Source: Chryseobacterium sp. C-71 (lineage in GTDB: Bacteria > Bacteroidota > Bacteroidia > Flavobacteriales > Weeksellaceae). Taken from it: 64,000 bases of DNA. A program made the translations under genes and the position numbers. The notes below the pieces were generated by a model. It saw only the letters and a program-made list of their open reading frames with translations, did not search any database and had not been told where the DNA came from. The DNA is taken from the NCBI RefSeq assembly GCF_020911865.1, contig NZ_CP087131.1:2108001-2172000 (forward strand). The letters run 5' to 3'. This document shows positions 32,971-41,929 of this stretch, piece by piece. Each line of letters opens with the position of its first letter. Within the stretch, counting starts at the first letter, position 1.

Positions 32971-33738
32971 ATGAGTTACGAAAATATAATTTTAGGCAGA
33001 GAAGACAAGACTGCTATCATCACAATCAACAGACCTGAAAGCCTAAATGCATTGAATGCAAAGACAATAAAAGAAATCAGTTCTGCGTTAGATGAGTTAG
33101 CGTCTCACCATGAGGTTAGGGTTATTATATTGACAGGAAGCGGAGAAAAATCTTTTGTAGCAGGAGCAGATATTAAAGAATTCAGTGATTTTAATCAAGA
33201 AAAAGCTGAAGAATTAGCAAGAAATGGGCAAAATATTCTTTTCAACAAAATTGAAAACTTATCAAAACCAGTAATTGCTGCTGTAAACGGCTTCGCTTTG
33301 GGCGGAGGTTTAGAATTAGCAATGTCTTGCCATATCAGATATGCATCTGAAAATGCAAAGCTTGGTCTTCCTGAAGTTACTTTGGGGTTGATTCCTGGAT
33401 ACGGAGGTACACAGAGACTTCCAAAACTAGTAGGAAAAGGAATAGCCAACGAGATGATTTTCTCAGCTAAAATGATTCCTGCGCAAAGAGCAAAAGAAAT
33501 TGGTTTGGTAAACGAGGTCTTCCCTATCGAAGAATTGTTGAACAAGACAAAAGAATTAGCAAAAACAATTGCAAATAATTCTCCAATGGCAATTTCCAGA
33601 GCAATACAAGCCACCAATCTGTCTGACACGGATAAAGGTTTTGAAACTGAAATTAAATATTTCGGAGAACTTTTTGAATTAGAAGACAAAAAAGAAGGAG
33701 TTTCCGCTTTCATTGAAAAAAGAAAGCCTAACTTCTAA
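32971..33738 (+). CDS. Enoyl-CoA hydratase/isomerase (crotonase family)
   Basis: This 255-residue crotonase-fold enzyme has the oxyanion-hole motifs SFVAGADIKEF and NGFALGGGLELAM, and the catalytic-glutamate region LGLPEVTLGLIPGYGGTQRL, giving both Glu residues expected for hydratase activity. It would add water to trans-2-enoyl-CoA in fatty-acid or amino-acid breakdown. Nearby genes have unrelated functions. A long antisense frame overlaps it but is a shadow. Confidence 0.9.
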   Translation: MSYENIILGREDKTAIITINRPESLNALNAKTIKEISSALDELASHHEVRVIILTGSGEKSFVAGADIKEFSDFNQEKAEELARNGQNILFNKIENLSKPVIAAVNGFALGGGLELAMSCHIRYASENAKLGLPEVTLGLIPGYGGTQRLPKLVGKGIANEMIFSAKMIPAQRAKEIGLVNEVFPIEELLNKTKELAKTIANNSPMAISRAIQATNLSDTDKGFETEIKYFGELFELEDKKEGVSAFIEKRKPNF

Positions 33739-33765
33739 TATCACAAATTATTTCGAAAAAACGCA

Positions 33766-34197
33766 ATGCAGATGTACAATAAGTTTGACAAAGCTTATCT
33801 GAAAATGGCTCTTGAATGGGCAAAACTTTCCTACTGTGAAAGGAAGCAAGTAGGAGCTCTTATCGTAAAAGATAGGATGATTATTTCAGATGGTTACAAT
33901 GGTACCCCTTCTGGATCTGAGAACTGCTGTGAAGACGAAAACGGTAAAACACACTGGTACGTACTGCACGCAGAAGCAAATGCGATTTTGAAACTAGCCG
34001 GCTCTAATCAATCAGCCCGGGGAGCAACTTTATACCTCACGCTCTCCCCATGCAAAGATTGTAGCAAACTGATACTGCAGGCAGGCATAGAAAAACTCGT
34101 ATATATTAATGCGTATTCAGATAACGAAGGAATATCATTTTTACAAAGCCACGGAATTGAAATAATACAAGTTTCCGAGAATGAATTAAAAACTTAA
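33766..34197 (+). CDS. dCMP deaminase-family protein (ComEB-like)
   Basis: This 143-residue zinc deaminase has the HAEANAI motif (His and catalytic Glu) and TLSPCKDCSKLI (two zinc-binding Cys). An extra Cys-containing NCCEDENG segment before HAE is typical of dCMP deaminases, which feed dUMP to thymidylate synthesis. A second ATG two codons in is equally possible. It lies 15 nt before xerD in the same direction. Confidence 0.87.
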   Translation: MQMYNKFDKAYLKMALEWAKLSYCERKQVGALIVKDRMIISDGYNGTPSGSENCCEDENGKTHWYVLHAEANAILKLAGSNQSARGATLYLTLSPCKDCSKLILQAGIEKLVYINAYSDNEGISFLQSHGIEIIQVSENELKT

Positions 34198-34212
34198 AAA
34201 AAACACAACACA

Positions 34213-35130
34213 ATGACTTGGGATGAAAAAATTAAAGATTTCGAAATTTTTCTAAGATTTGAAAGAAACTTTTCAGAAAACACATTAGACGCTTACGTTC
34301 GCGACATCAAAAAACTTAAAGATTACGCAGAAGAAGACCTTCAAAACGTAGGTCCTGACGTGATTGCGTATGAAAATCTTCAGGAGTACATTTTTACACT
34401 TTCTAAGCAGAAATTCAGCGAAAGATCACAGGCAAGATGGATCTCTTCTATCAAAGCATTTTTCAGATTTCTTTTGGAAGACGAAATTCGCGAAGACAAC
34501 CCTTCAGCATTGCTGGAAGGTCCAAAATTGGGTTTATATTTACCTGATACCTTAAGCCTTTCAGATATTAATAAAATTATTGATGCTATTGAAATTCACA
34601 CCGACCTTGGAAAAAGAAATCATTGCATCATCGAAGTTTTATACGGTTGCGGAATTCGTGTTTCTGAACTAATAGATATTAAAATCTCGAATATCAATTT
34701 TAAAGAAAATTACATTAAAGTTGTAGGGAAAGGTAATAAAACGCGTTTCGTTCCTCTTGCAAATTACACTGCAGATTTACTACAAAATTATATTACTGAG
34801 GTACGTTCTACCATTAAGATTAATAAGAAACATGAAGATACTTTGTTTTTAAACAGCAGAGGAACTTCTATGTCTCGTGTGATTGTATTCATTATCATTA
34901 AAGAACTTACTGATAAAGCTGGAATAAGTAAGAAAATATCACCGCATACTTTCAGACATTCATTTGCTACACATTTACTGCAAAACGGCGTAGACTTGCG
35001 CTACATACAAGAAATGCTAGGTCATTCGAGTATTACAACTACTGCAGTTTATACACATCTGAAAACTGAAGAGCTACGTGATGTTATCTTAAATTATCAT
35101 CCACGAAATAAGGCTAAACTTACTGAATGA
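34213..35130 (+). CDS. xerD: XerD-type tyrosine recombinase
   Basis: This 305-residue recombinase has an N-terminal SAM-like core-binding domain (about 3-90) and a catalytic domain with Arg149 (GIRVSEL), Lys173, His245, Arg248 (HTFRHS), His271 and nucleophile Tyr280. Its size and clean match to XerC/XerD, with no integron or phage genes around, point to chromosome dimer resolution. Its stop overlaps the NUDIX start by 4 nt (ATGA). Confidence 0.88.
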   Translation: MTWDEKIKDFEIFLRFERNFSENTLDAYVRDIKKLKDYAEEDLQNVGPDVIAYENLQEYIFTLSKQKFSERSQARWISSIKAFFRFLLEDEIREDNPSALLEGPKLGLYLPDTLSLSDINKIIDAIEIHTDLGKRNHCIIEVLYGCGIRVSELIDIKISNINFKENYIKVVGKGNKTRFVPLANYTADLLQNYITEVRSTIKINKKHEDTLFLNSRGTSMSRVIVFIIIKELTDKAGISKKISPHTFRHSFATHLLQNGVDLRYIQEMLGHSSITTTAVYTHLKTEELRDVILNYHPRNKAKLTE

Positions 35131-35642
35131 AAATATTGAAATTTTGCCCAAACTGTGGCAAAGAATCATTGAATTGGGACGGCGAAAAAAAATGGAGCTG
35201 TCCCAATTGCAATTTCAACTTATACAATAACGTTGCCGGAGCTGTTGCTGTCGTAATAAGATGTGGCAACGAAATTTATCTTACCCGACGAAATCAGGAA
35301 CCTAAAAAGGGAAAACTTGACCTCGCAGGTGGCTTTGTAGACCCTAAAGAAAGTGCAGAAAACACTTGCAAAAGAGAACTTTTTGAAGAACTTCAGTTAG
35401 AAATTGATGTTACAAATCTTAAGTATCTTACGAGCCTTCCCAATGTTTATCAGTATAAAGAAATTGATTATAATACCATCGATTTGTTTTACGAATACAA
35501 TGTTTCAGAAAAATTTGAAGTCAATTTAGAACTCTCAGAAATATCAGAAACCCAATGGATTCCTGCTTCAGAAATTAATCTTGATGATATTGCCTTTGAT
35601 TCGCAAAAAATATTTTTTGAAGAATACTTAAAGAATTTTTAA
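35127..35642 (+). CDS. NUDIX hydrolase with N-terminal zinc ribbon
   Basis: This 171-residue protein starts with a zinc ribbon (Cys7, Cys10, Cys25, Cys28) and continues with a NUDIX fold. The box runs from GGFVDPKES through CKRELFEELQL at about 68-91, with the expected glutamates. Zinc-ribbon NUDIX proteins include NADH pyrophosphatase-like enzymes, although the NudC-specific motif is not evident. It overlaps xerD by 4 nt and ends at a terminator hairpin. Confidence 0.85.
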   Translation: MKILKFCPNCGKESLNWDGEKKWSCPNCNFNLYNNVAGAVAVVIRCGNEIYLTRRNQEPKKGKLDLAGGFVDPKESAENTCKRELFEELQLEIDVTNLKYLTSLPNVYQYKEIDYNTIDLFYEYNVSEKFEVNLELSEISETQWIPASEINLDDIAFDSQKIFFEEYLKNF

Positions 35643-35655
35643 GCCTAAAATAATT

Positions 35656-35709
35656 TCCCACACGTTTTAAAACAATCAAAATTTTGGTAACCTTTTAAAA
35701 TGTGTGGGA
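35656..35709. terminator. Terminator between the NUDIX and haem-binding genes
   Basis: CCCACACGTTTTAAAA pairs with TTTTAAAATGTGTGGG across a loop, with T-runs on both sides. It lies between convergent genes and can stop both. Confidence 0.75.
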
Positions 35710-35723
35710 TTTTTGTTTTTAGT

Positions 35724-36182
35724 CTAATAAGATTTAGACTTCAAAATTTCCTCAAAATAATTAATCAAAACAGTTCTTTCTGCTTCAGATAAGTTAGCTT
35801 CGTCGTGATAAACAATATATGCAGGCATTGGCATTGATTTATTCTGAAGCGTCTGTACAGCCTTTTTAAGCATACTTTCTTTCAAATCTTTGTTATAAGC
35901 ATTCCAGACTGAAAAATTAAGATGTTCTCTTCCTTCATTCACATGATCTTTCACCGACCATGAGAAAGGTGCTATGTAAGCATATTTCGGGTAAACTGTT
36001 TCGTTAGAATGACAGTCATAACAAGCGTTTTTCAGTAATCCGACAACTTTTGAAGGTGATTTTTTAACTTCGATAAAGTTGACAGAACTATTTACGGGCT
36101 GATTGATCTTATCTGTGGGTATAAATTGTATCAGCGCAAAAGCCACCAGACTCCAGAACACTATTTTTTTGAATGTTTCCAT
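35724..36182 (-). CDS. Membrane-anchored c-type haem-binding protein
   Basis: This 152-residue protein has an N-terminal membrane helix (about 7-20) and a single CYDCHSNET motif, i.e. CxxCH for covalent haem attachment. The segment YPKYAYIAPFSWSVKDHVNEGREHLNFS follows in the pattern of the haem-binding domain common in Bacteroidetes. It probably acts in the periplasm as an electron carrier or sensor. Its start overlaps the stop of the Ig-like lipoprotein gene by one base, so they form an operon. Confidence 0.8.
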   Translation of the reverse strand: METFKKIVFWSLVAFALIQFIPTDKINQPVNSSVNFIEVKKSPSKVVGLLKNACYDCHSNETVYPKYAYIAPFSWSVKDHVNEGREHLNFSVWNAYNKDLKESMLKKAVQTLQNKSMPMPAYIVYHDEANLSEAERTVLINYFEEILKSKSY

Positions 36183-37945
36183 TATCTCGTAAGTTGTGGC
36201 GTTCTAGTTCTTGTACCTGACTGTGTAGGATTATTTAAAGTACCATTATTGTTATTAAAACCTGGCTGCGGTTGTTCCGTATCTTCATTATTCTTTTTAG
36301 GAGCTTCTTTAATGCCTTCAAAAGTTCTTTTATCATTGAGATCCCACTCTTCTTTAGACTCCCACAAAGGCCTCGCTACAACCATTTTGTAATACAAATA
36401 TGAATCTTCTGCAAAAACCTGATTGACGAAATCGGCTTCATCCCATCGTTTATTGCCATTATTGTCTACCAAAATTCTTACGATGTAGTCGCCCGGTTTT
36501 ACAATATCAAATTTAACATTACTCCCACTGGTATATTTTTGATAAACTGCCTTTTCTGATGTATCTAACAGTTGAATCCAATATTTTGTAGTAGGCGCAT
36601 TGGTAAGCATAAAATTAAAACTTCCATAATTTTCAACTTTATCTGCTTCAAAATCGAATCTTTTAGACTCAGCATTTTTTTCGTAATAAGAAGAAACGGT
36701 GGTTTTAGGAATTGTCAACTGATATTTTTTTCCGGCAATAAAATCAGACTGAACCAAAATTTCGTAAGGATTAGATTCAGATATTTTAGCTGTGAAATTC
36801 TGGGTGGTAAGGCTGTCTACTTTTAAAGTCCATTTTTCTGGGCTTATCTTATCAACTACATAATTTGAAACCAACCTGAAATCGCTTTTGGGAGGAAGTA
36901 TTGAACCACCGATATTGTTATCGACTGTCATTGTATTTTTTGCATTATACTTATAAAAAACCGATGTAGAATCTTTTCTCTCGTCTGCTTCGTAAGCAAA
37001 TTTGAGATTCTCAGTAACCGTTTGTCCGACATTACTTTTCACTGCATCAAACCAAATTCGTACAGAATCTGATTTTGGCGTATGTGTTACTTTATAATCC
37101 TGAAGTTTTTCGTTTTTAGAAACCACTTTCACTTCACCCGGATTTCCTTCAAATGACATCAAAATACCACCCTGAATTTCTTTCAGTTCAGGTTTTTTAA
37201 ATAACTTTTTAGATGGATACAGTTTTAAATTTAAACCTGAAATCGACTTTTCAATGTTTACCGTATCTTTCTGAAAACCTATTTTCTCCTTTCCCGGATC
37301 ATAAATGGAGTTTCCGTTTTCATCGTCAAATGCTATGATTTTAAATTTACCCGGAGCCAGATAATTAAGCTCGTAATATCCGTCATCATCTACTTTTGTG
37401 ATGTAATAAGGTTTCTTTTTATAATCAATCGTATCTTTTAATTGATACAAACCGACAACCATTTTATTTTCGCTGCTATTCTGTTTTTTAATCGTAAAAG
37501 CGTCTTTTACTTCACCACTAATGTAAAGATCATCCAGTTTTTCACCTGTAGAAAATGCAAAATTATAATATCTTAATATATTAGATTCACTGTTATCTGC
37601 AATTGAATTTCCGAAATTAAAATTATAAGTTGTATTTGCCTGAAGTGTATCTGACCACTGAATGATTAAATATTTATTGGCAATATTTGAAGGTAGAATT
37701 CTTGTGATATTCTCTATGGGTGGAGAGATGTTTAGATTTTTATTAATGTCTTTTAATGTAATGTATTCATCAAAATCTATTCTCAGTTCTTTAATATCTC
37801 TTCTCACATTAACTCTGGTCGTGTCAATATTTGAACTTAAAAACTGCGGAGCCAAAGTATCTTTCGGCCCGCCAACCGGCGAACCGACTCTTGCGCAAGA
37901 ATGCACAAGAAAACTGACAATCAGTAAGAGAAGGATTCTTTTCAT
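36182..37945 (-). CDS. Ig-like domain lipoprotein (SbsA-type)
   Basis: The ATG at 37945 is favoured because it opens directly into a lipoprotein signal (LVHSC). A frame 12 codons longer exists. The 587-residue product begins with CARVGSPVGGPKDT after lipidation, followed by an SbsA-like Ig domain (DTLAPQFLSSN...) and several beta-sandwich repeats. It ends in a proline/asparagine-rich tail. Such proteins are surface or periplasmic lipoproteins of unknown role in Bacteroidetes. It lies between a serine hydrolase gene and the haem protein gene in one operon. Confidence 0.75.
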   Translation of the reverse strand: MKRILLLLIVSFLVHSCARVGSPVGGPKDTLAPQFLSSNIDTTRVNVRRDIKELRIDFDEYITLKDINKNLNISPPIENITRILPSNIANKYLIIQWSDTLQANTTYNFNFGNSIADNSESNILRYYNFAFSTGEKLDDLYISGEVKDAFTIKKQNSSENKMVVGLYQLKDTIDYKKKPYYITKVDDDGYYELNYLAPGKFKIIAFDDENGNSIYDPGKEKIGFQKDTVNIEKSISGLNLKLYPSKKLFKKPELKEIQGGILMSFEGNPGEVKVVSKNEKLQDYKVTHTPKSDSVRIWFDAVKSNVGQTVTENLKFAYEADERKDSTSVFYKYNAKNTMTVDNNIGGSILPPKSDFRLVSNYVVDKISPEKWTLKVDSLTTQNFTAKISESNPYEILVQSDFIAGKKYQLTIPKTTVSSYYEKNAESKRFDFEADKVENYGSFNFMLTNAPTTKYWIQLLDTSEKAVYQKYTSGSNVKFDIVKPGDYIVRILVDNNGNKRWDEADFVNQVFAEDSYLYYKMVVARPLWESKEEWDLNDKRTFEGIKEAPKKNNEDTEQPQPGFNNNNGTLNNPTQSGTRTRTPQLTR

Positions 37946-37970
37946 GAATATATTTGAGCAAAAATAAACA

Positions 37971-39242
37971 TTATTCTCCAAAAACCTCAGTTCCGGTTTT
38001 CAAAGTATCCTTATTATCATTCATAATGTGATTCAGCTTATCTTTCTGAGGCGGAAAATCTTCGAATAACCCTGAAAGTGCCAATGCAGAATACACTTTT
38101 CCTGAATATTTATTACCAATGGCAACGATGGTCACTTTAGATTTTAAAAGATGAGCAAAAACCGAGTTTGTTCCGTGCCACCATCCGTTGTGATACGTCA
38201 ATTTTTCACCATTATCAAAAATTTTCATTCTGAATCCTAAACCGTAATTGTTTTGTCCCGCCTTCTCATTACTGTAAGGTTCGAAAATCATCTCTTTCAA
38301 TTCTGGCTTTAAAAAATCTTTTGAAAACATCGCTTTTGAGAAACTGTACAGATCCCTTGGCGTAGTGTAAACATTTTTATCCCCATAAATTAGATCTAAA
38401 CGATCCAAAGGATACAATCTGTTTCCACCGTAATAAAATGATTGTGCTGCAGTCGGAATGTCTTTTTCCTGAAAAATGTAACTTTTCGTCATCTTTAAAG
38501 GTGTGAAAACCATCTCCTGCATGGCTTGTGGAAAAGGTGTTTTCGTTACTTTTTCAATCAACAATGCGAGAAGTGCAAAGTTGGTATTGCAATACATAAA
38601 ACCAGTATCAGTATCTCTTGCCAATTCAGGTTTGTATTTGATGATCATATTCAGAACATCCTGATTGGTAATATATTTTTTTGAAAGTTCCGCCGGAGCC
38701 GGTTGAATTTTTGTAATGAAATATTCGTATTTTGGAAGTCCGCTTCTTTGGTCTAGTAAAGTCTGAACCGTCACTTTCGGATAAGGAAACCCCGGAAAAT
38801 GTTGAGTTAAATGATCTGATAATTTTATTTTTCCTGCCTCTACCAATTTCAGCATTGCCATTGCCGTCAAAGTTTTAGAAACTGACGCCACGTGCAAAGG
38901 GGTGTTTTTATCAATCGGCATTTGATTACCTTCTCTCGCAAAACCTCTATAATTTTCAAAGAGAATATCATTTCCTTTTGCAATCAGAATTCCGCCGCTT
39001 AGGTCACTTCCTTCCCAAACTTTCTTATAATACTGATCGATATAGTTAACAATAAAGTCTTTGTTTGAAAGAATAGCATCTTCCGGAGAAAATACTTTTC
39101 CTAAATCTACATTTCCGTAATTGGGCAGATTTGTGGTGTTTTCTGAGACAGATTCTTGGTTTTCGGATTTGTTTTTACAGGAAAAAAGGAATAAAAATAG
39201 GGTTGTAACAAGTATAAAAGTAAGCTTCTTCATGAGTTTCAA
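37971..39242 (-). CDS. Serine hydrolase of the beta-lactamase class C / penicillin-binding family
   Basis: This 423-residue lipoprotein (signal ending FLFSC) has the SxxK motif in VASVSKTL, the YxN motif in YCNTN, and a HNGWWHG segment near the C-terminus in place of KTG. It is likely a periplasmic D-aminopeptidase- or esterase-like hydrolase rather than a true beta-lactamase. A start at 39242 or three codons later (39233) are both possible. It is the first gene of a three-gene minus-strand operon. Confidence 0.82.
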   Translation of the reverse strand: MKLMKKLTFILVTTLFLFLFSCKNKSENQESVSENTTNLPNYGNVDLGKVFSPEDAILSNKDFIVNYIDQYYKKVWEGSDLSGGILIAKGNDILFENYRGFAREGNQMPIDKNTPLHVASVSKTLTAMAMLKLVEAGKIKLSDHLTQHFPGFPYPKVTVQTLLDQRSGLPKYEYFITKIQPAPAELSKKYITNQDVLNMIIKYKPELARDTDTGFMYCNTNFALLALLIEKVTKTPFPQAMQEMVFTPLKMTKSYIFQEKDIPTAAQSFYYGGNRLYPLDRLDLIYGDKNVYTTPRDLYSFSKAMFSKDFLKPELKEMIFEPYSNEKAGQNNYGLGFRMKIFDNGEKLTYHNGWWHGTNSVFAHLLKSKVTIVAIGNKYSGKVYSALALSGLFEDFPPQKDKLNHIMNDNKDTLKTGTEVFGE

Positions 39243-39326
39243 AAATGAGTGGCAATTTAATAAAACTCAAAATGAATCGTGAAAAATCATTGTAAATTGT
39301 GAATTATTTAACATAATCCGAATTGC

Positions 39327-40259
39327 TTAATTCGAATAAGAAGCTAAAATTTTATCAACAATTATCTGCGCCAATTTTTCTTTGCTCTGGTGCGTCCAAC
39401 CAGCAATATGAGGCGTCACAATAGCCTTTTCAGAGTTTAAAAGATATTGTAAATCTTCATTTTCTGTTTCCAGATTTTCGAATGAAGCCTTTTCGTATTC
39501 TAAAACATCAAGACATGCTCCTTTTACCTTTCCTGATTTTAAAGCTTTAACTAAACTTTTCGTTTCTACATTCTTTCCTCTTGCCGTATTTACAAAGTAG
39601 AAATCATTTTTCATCTCAGAAATAAATTCAGCATCCACCAAATAATTTGTTGAATATGTCAAAGGAATATGCAGGCTCAGAACCTCAGCTTTTTCTTTCA
39701 ACTCTTCTAAAGAAACCTGTGTCGCAAATTTATCTGAAAGATTGGGAAGGATGTCATGGAAAATCACTTCGCACCCGAAGCCTGAAAGTCTTTTGGCAGT
39801 TGCTTTTCCCATATTTCCGTAACCAATCAATCCGACGGTTTTTCCGAGTAATTCGTCACCACGGTTTTCTTCACGCAGCCAGATCCCGTTTTTCACTTCG
39901 TTTGAAGCAATGAAAAGTCGGTTCATTAAAATCAATAACATTCCGACAACGTGTTCTGCAACAGAATCTCTGTTTCCTTCGGGAGAATTGATCAGTTGAA
40001 TTCCTAATTTTTCAGCAATGGGTATATCAATATTTTCCATTCCCGCTCCTACTCTTGCGATGAACTTAAGATTTTTTGCTTTCTCTAAAAAGTTTTGGTC
40101 TAAAGGAATTCTACTCCTGATAATAACTCCATCATAATTTTCAATCTTCTGGCAAACTTCATCATAAGAAGACATAAAATCTTCTTCCAGAATAAAGTTT
40201 TTTTCTAAAAGTTGTTCGGTGATGAGTGGGTGATTTTTGTCTAGAAGGAGAATCTTCAT
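39327..40259 (-). CDS. D-2-hydroxyacid dehydrogenase (phosphoglycerate dehydrogenase-like)
   Basis: This 310-residue NAD-dependent dehydrogenase has GLIGYGNMGKATAKRL as its Rossmann motif, an NTARGKNV segment and the catalytic His region PHIAGWTH. It lacks the C-terminal ACT domain of long SerA proteins, as in short 3-phosphoglycerate dehydrogenases. Serine synthesis is the likeliest role but other 2-hydroxyacids are possible. It is flanked by a terminator from the thioesterase gene and has its own short leader. Confidence 0.82.
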   Translation of the reverse strand: MKILLLDKNHPLITEQLLEKNFILEEDFMSSYDEVCQKIENYDGVIIRSRIPLDQNFLEKAKNLKFIARVGAGMENIDIPIAEKLGIQLINSPEGNRDSVAEHVVGMLLILMNRLFIASNEVKNGIWLREENRGDELLGKTVGLIGYGNMGKATAKRLSGFGCEVIFHDILPNLSDKFATQVSLEELKEKAEVLSLHIPLTYSTNYLVDAEFISEMKNDFYFVNTARGKNVETKSLVKALKSGKVKGACLDVLEYEKASFENLETENEDLQYLLNSEKAIVTPHIAGWTHQSKEKLAQIIVDKILASYSN

Positions 40260-40298
40260 TTTTTTTTAAAATTAACTATTGATATTTTACCTTAAAAT

Positions 40299-40355
40299 TC
40301 TACGACTCTGCTCAGAATGATTTTTATATTTTATCAAGCTAAGCAGAGTCGTAGA
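40299..40355 (-). terminator. Terminator after the thioesterase gene
   Basis: TCTACGACTCTGCT and AGCAGAGTCGTAGA form a perfect 14-bp stem. On the minus strand it is followed by a T-rich stretch. It lies 22 nt downstream of the thioesterase stop and 40 nt before the next gene. Confidence 0.75.
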
Positions 40356-40376
40356 TTTTCTATTAATTTATTTATT

Positions 40377-40898
40377 TTAAGAAGGATCTTGAAATAATTT
40401 CTTAAGCTCAACAGATTCAGAAGGTTTCATTCTTCCTGAAAGAATCAGAGAAAGTTCTTTTCTTCTTAATGCAGCATCAAATCTTTCTATTTCAAGTTCA
40501 GTTTCCGGTTCCATTGCCGGGATTGGAATAGGTCTATTAAACTCATCCACGGCCACGAAAGTGTAAATTCCTTTATTGGTCTGAATTTTTTTATGATTAA
40601 TAGGGTCATCCAACCAAACATCAACATAAATTTCCATTGATGTTGAGAATGCACGCGAAACTTTAGATTCCATCACAACAATTCCACCTTCCGGAATTGG
40701 ATGATCGAATGAAACGTGGTTTACAGACGCCGTTACTACTCTTCTTTCGCAATGTCTGGTTGCTGAGATGGATGCACAACGATCCATTCTTGCCAATAAT
40801 TCGCCGCCGAAAAGATTTCTCAACTGATTGGTATCATTGGGAAGTACGATATTGGTCATCACCGTCAGAGATTCTGACGCTTTTTTTATTTTTGCCAT
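40377..40898 (-). CDS. Acyl-CoA thioesterase (hotdog, BACH/YciA type)
   Basis: The ATG at 40898 (MAKIKKASES) gives 173 residues and is preferred over 40931, which would add a lysine-rich leader deep inside the upstream gene. The hotdog signature NLFGGELLARMD carries the conserved Asp, and NHVSFDHPIP the following strand. The enzyme would hydrolyse acyl-CoA to free acid and CoA. It overlaps the HU-domain gene by about 13 nt and ends at a terminator hairpin. Confidence 0.82.
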   Translation of the reverse strand: MAKIKKASESLTVMTNIVLPNDTNQLRNLFGGELLARMDRCASISATRHCERRVVTASVNHVSFDHPIPEGGIVVMESKVSRAFSTSMEIYVDVWLDDPINHKKIQTNKGIYTFVAVDEFNRPIPIPAMEPETELEIERFDAALRRKELSLILSGRMKPSESVELKKLFQDPS

Positions 40899-41647
40899 CT
40901 TGATTTTCTTTTTTGAGAACTTGGTTTCCAAGTTTTTGCAGCTTGTTTTATTGAATCTTTTCTTAAAGAATCTGCCTTAAAAGCTTTAATTGAATCTGCT
41001 TTTTTTATCTGAACTGAATCAATTTTTACCGGAATTTTCTTTTCAATCCTTTTCGTTTTGGTCTGTACAGAAACGTCATCAAAAGATTTTTTTCCGAAAA
41101 TCAATTCCTGCTGGGTGTATGCTAAATACAACATTCCTAAAACCGGAACGATAAAAAGGAAAATCCAAAGAATTGATTTATTGAATTTGTAATCTTTCTC
41201 TATATTTTTAGGCGTTTCGAAAGTTTCCCCTTTGTTAATATCTGAAAAGTGAATTTCTTCTAAACCATAAAAATCAGGATGATCAGATTCTAAACGGTTT
41301 CCTTTAAAATGAAGCTGTCCGTCTTCGATGAAAATAGTTCCGAGATCCTGAATCTCTAAAACCTGTTCTGCCTGCAGTTTTTTCTTCCAAAAATCAGTTT
41401 GAATTTGCAATTCGTTTTCTGCCGCTTCTTTTGAAACCGCTTTCTGACTGCTGATAAACTGAACCAAATTATCAGATAAAACCTGATAATCAGAATGAAA
41501 CGCAATTTTGGTAGAGGGAGGGAGGATGCTTCCGTTTTCTGAATTGAGGACTGCTTTAGAATTTTCCAGAGAAAATACACCAAACTTCGGAACGGTGACC
41601 GTTCCAAATTGTTTCAAATAGTCTAAAATGTAAGCTGAAATATTCAT
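40886..41647 (-). CDS. HU-domain protein with a membrane helix (HU-CCDC81-type)
   Basis: This 253-residue protein starts with an HU/IHF-like fold (VTVPKFGVFSLEN, then IAFHSDY) repeated in divergent form up to about residue 120. A single transmembrane helix lies at about 166-186. The C-terminal tail is lysine/serine-rich and basic. Bacteroidetes members of this type often have a SPOR domain, but none is clear here. The membrane HU arrangement suggests DNA or peptidoglycan association; its role is unknown. It is in an operon with the thioesterase gene. Confidence 0.7.
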   Translation of the reverse strand: MNISAYILDYLKQFGTVTVPKFGVFSLENSKAVLNSENGSILPPSTKIAFHSDYQVLSDNLVQFISSQKAVSKEAAENELQIQTDFWKKKLQAEQVLEIQDLGTIFIEDGQLHFKGNRLESDHPDFYGLEEIHFSDINKGETFETPKNIEKDYKFNKSILWIFLFIVPVLGMLYLAYTQQELIFGKKSFDDVSVQTKTKRIEKKIPVKIDSVQIKKADSIKAFKADSLRKDSIKQAAKTWKPSSQKRKSRWQK

Positions 41648-41712
41648 TTGACGGCAAATTTATAACTTTTTCGTGACTTTTTCAGAGATTTGTTTGCAAT
41701 ATAAACGATGGA

Positions 41713-41822
41713 ATGCTTCCCACGGATTACATAGATCAACACAGATTTTTTTTTCGAACAAACTTAAAATTTGTCATACCTCAACCGCTTGATCTGTGAA
41801 AATCTATGAAATCTGTGGGAAT
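41713..41822. repeat. CACAGATTTT-type palindromic intergenic repeat
   Basis: The left end TTCCCACGGATTACATAGAT and the right end ATCTATGAAATCTGTGGGAA are near-perfect reverse complements. Inner AACACAGATTTT and GATCTGTGAAAATC also pair. The element resembles the CACAGAT block at 17.69 kb. It occupies most of the 41648-41848 spacer and has no ORF. Confidence 0.65.
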
Positions 41823-41848
41823 AGCTTTTTGTCATTTAATTGAAAACA

Positions 41849-41874
41849 AAAAAGACTGCCGAAGCAGTCTTTAA
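41849..41874. terminator. Terminator of the TonB-dependent receptor gene
   Basis: AAAGACTGC and GCAGTCTTT form a perfect stem around CGAA. On the minus strand a TTTTGTTTTC run follows; A/T runs on both sides would also let it work in the other direction. Confidence 0.8.
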
Positions 41875-41929
41875 AAAAATTAATCTGAACTTTATTGAAA
41901 TATAATAATATGAAATGGTGTATAATTAA

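Noticed and set aside
33195..33713. Long minus-strand frame of 172 codons opposite the crotonase gene
   Set aside because: It lies fully within a gene with clear crotonase motifs on the other strand; the translated product has no recognisable motif and no promoter or ribosome-binding site.
34213..35130. Phage or integron integrase
   Set aside because: The recombinase is a standard-length XerD-type protein among housekeeping genes, with no attachment repeats, phage genes or tRNA next to it.
37971..39242. True class C beta-lactamase
   Set aside because: SxxK and YxN are present but KTG is replaced by a HNGWWHG-type segment, and the lipoprotein signal and operon suit a general serine hydrolase better.
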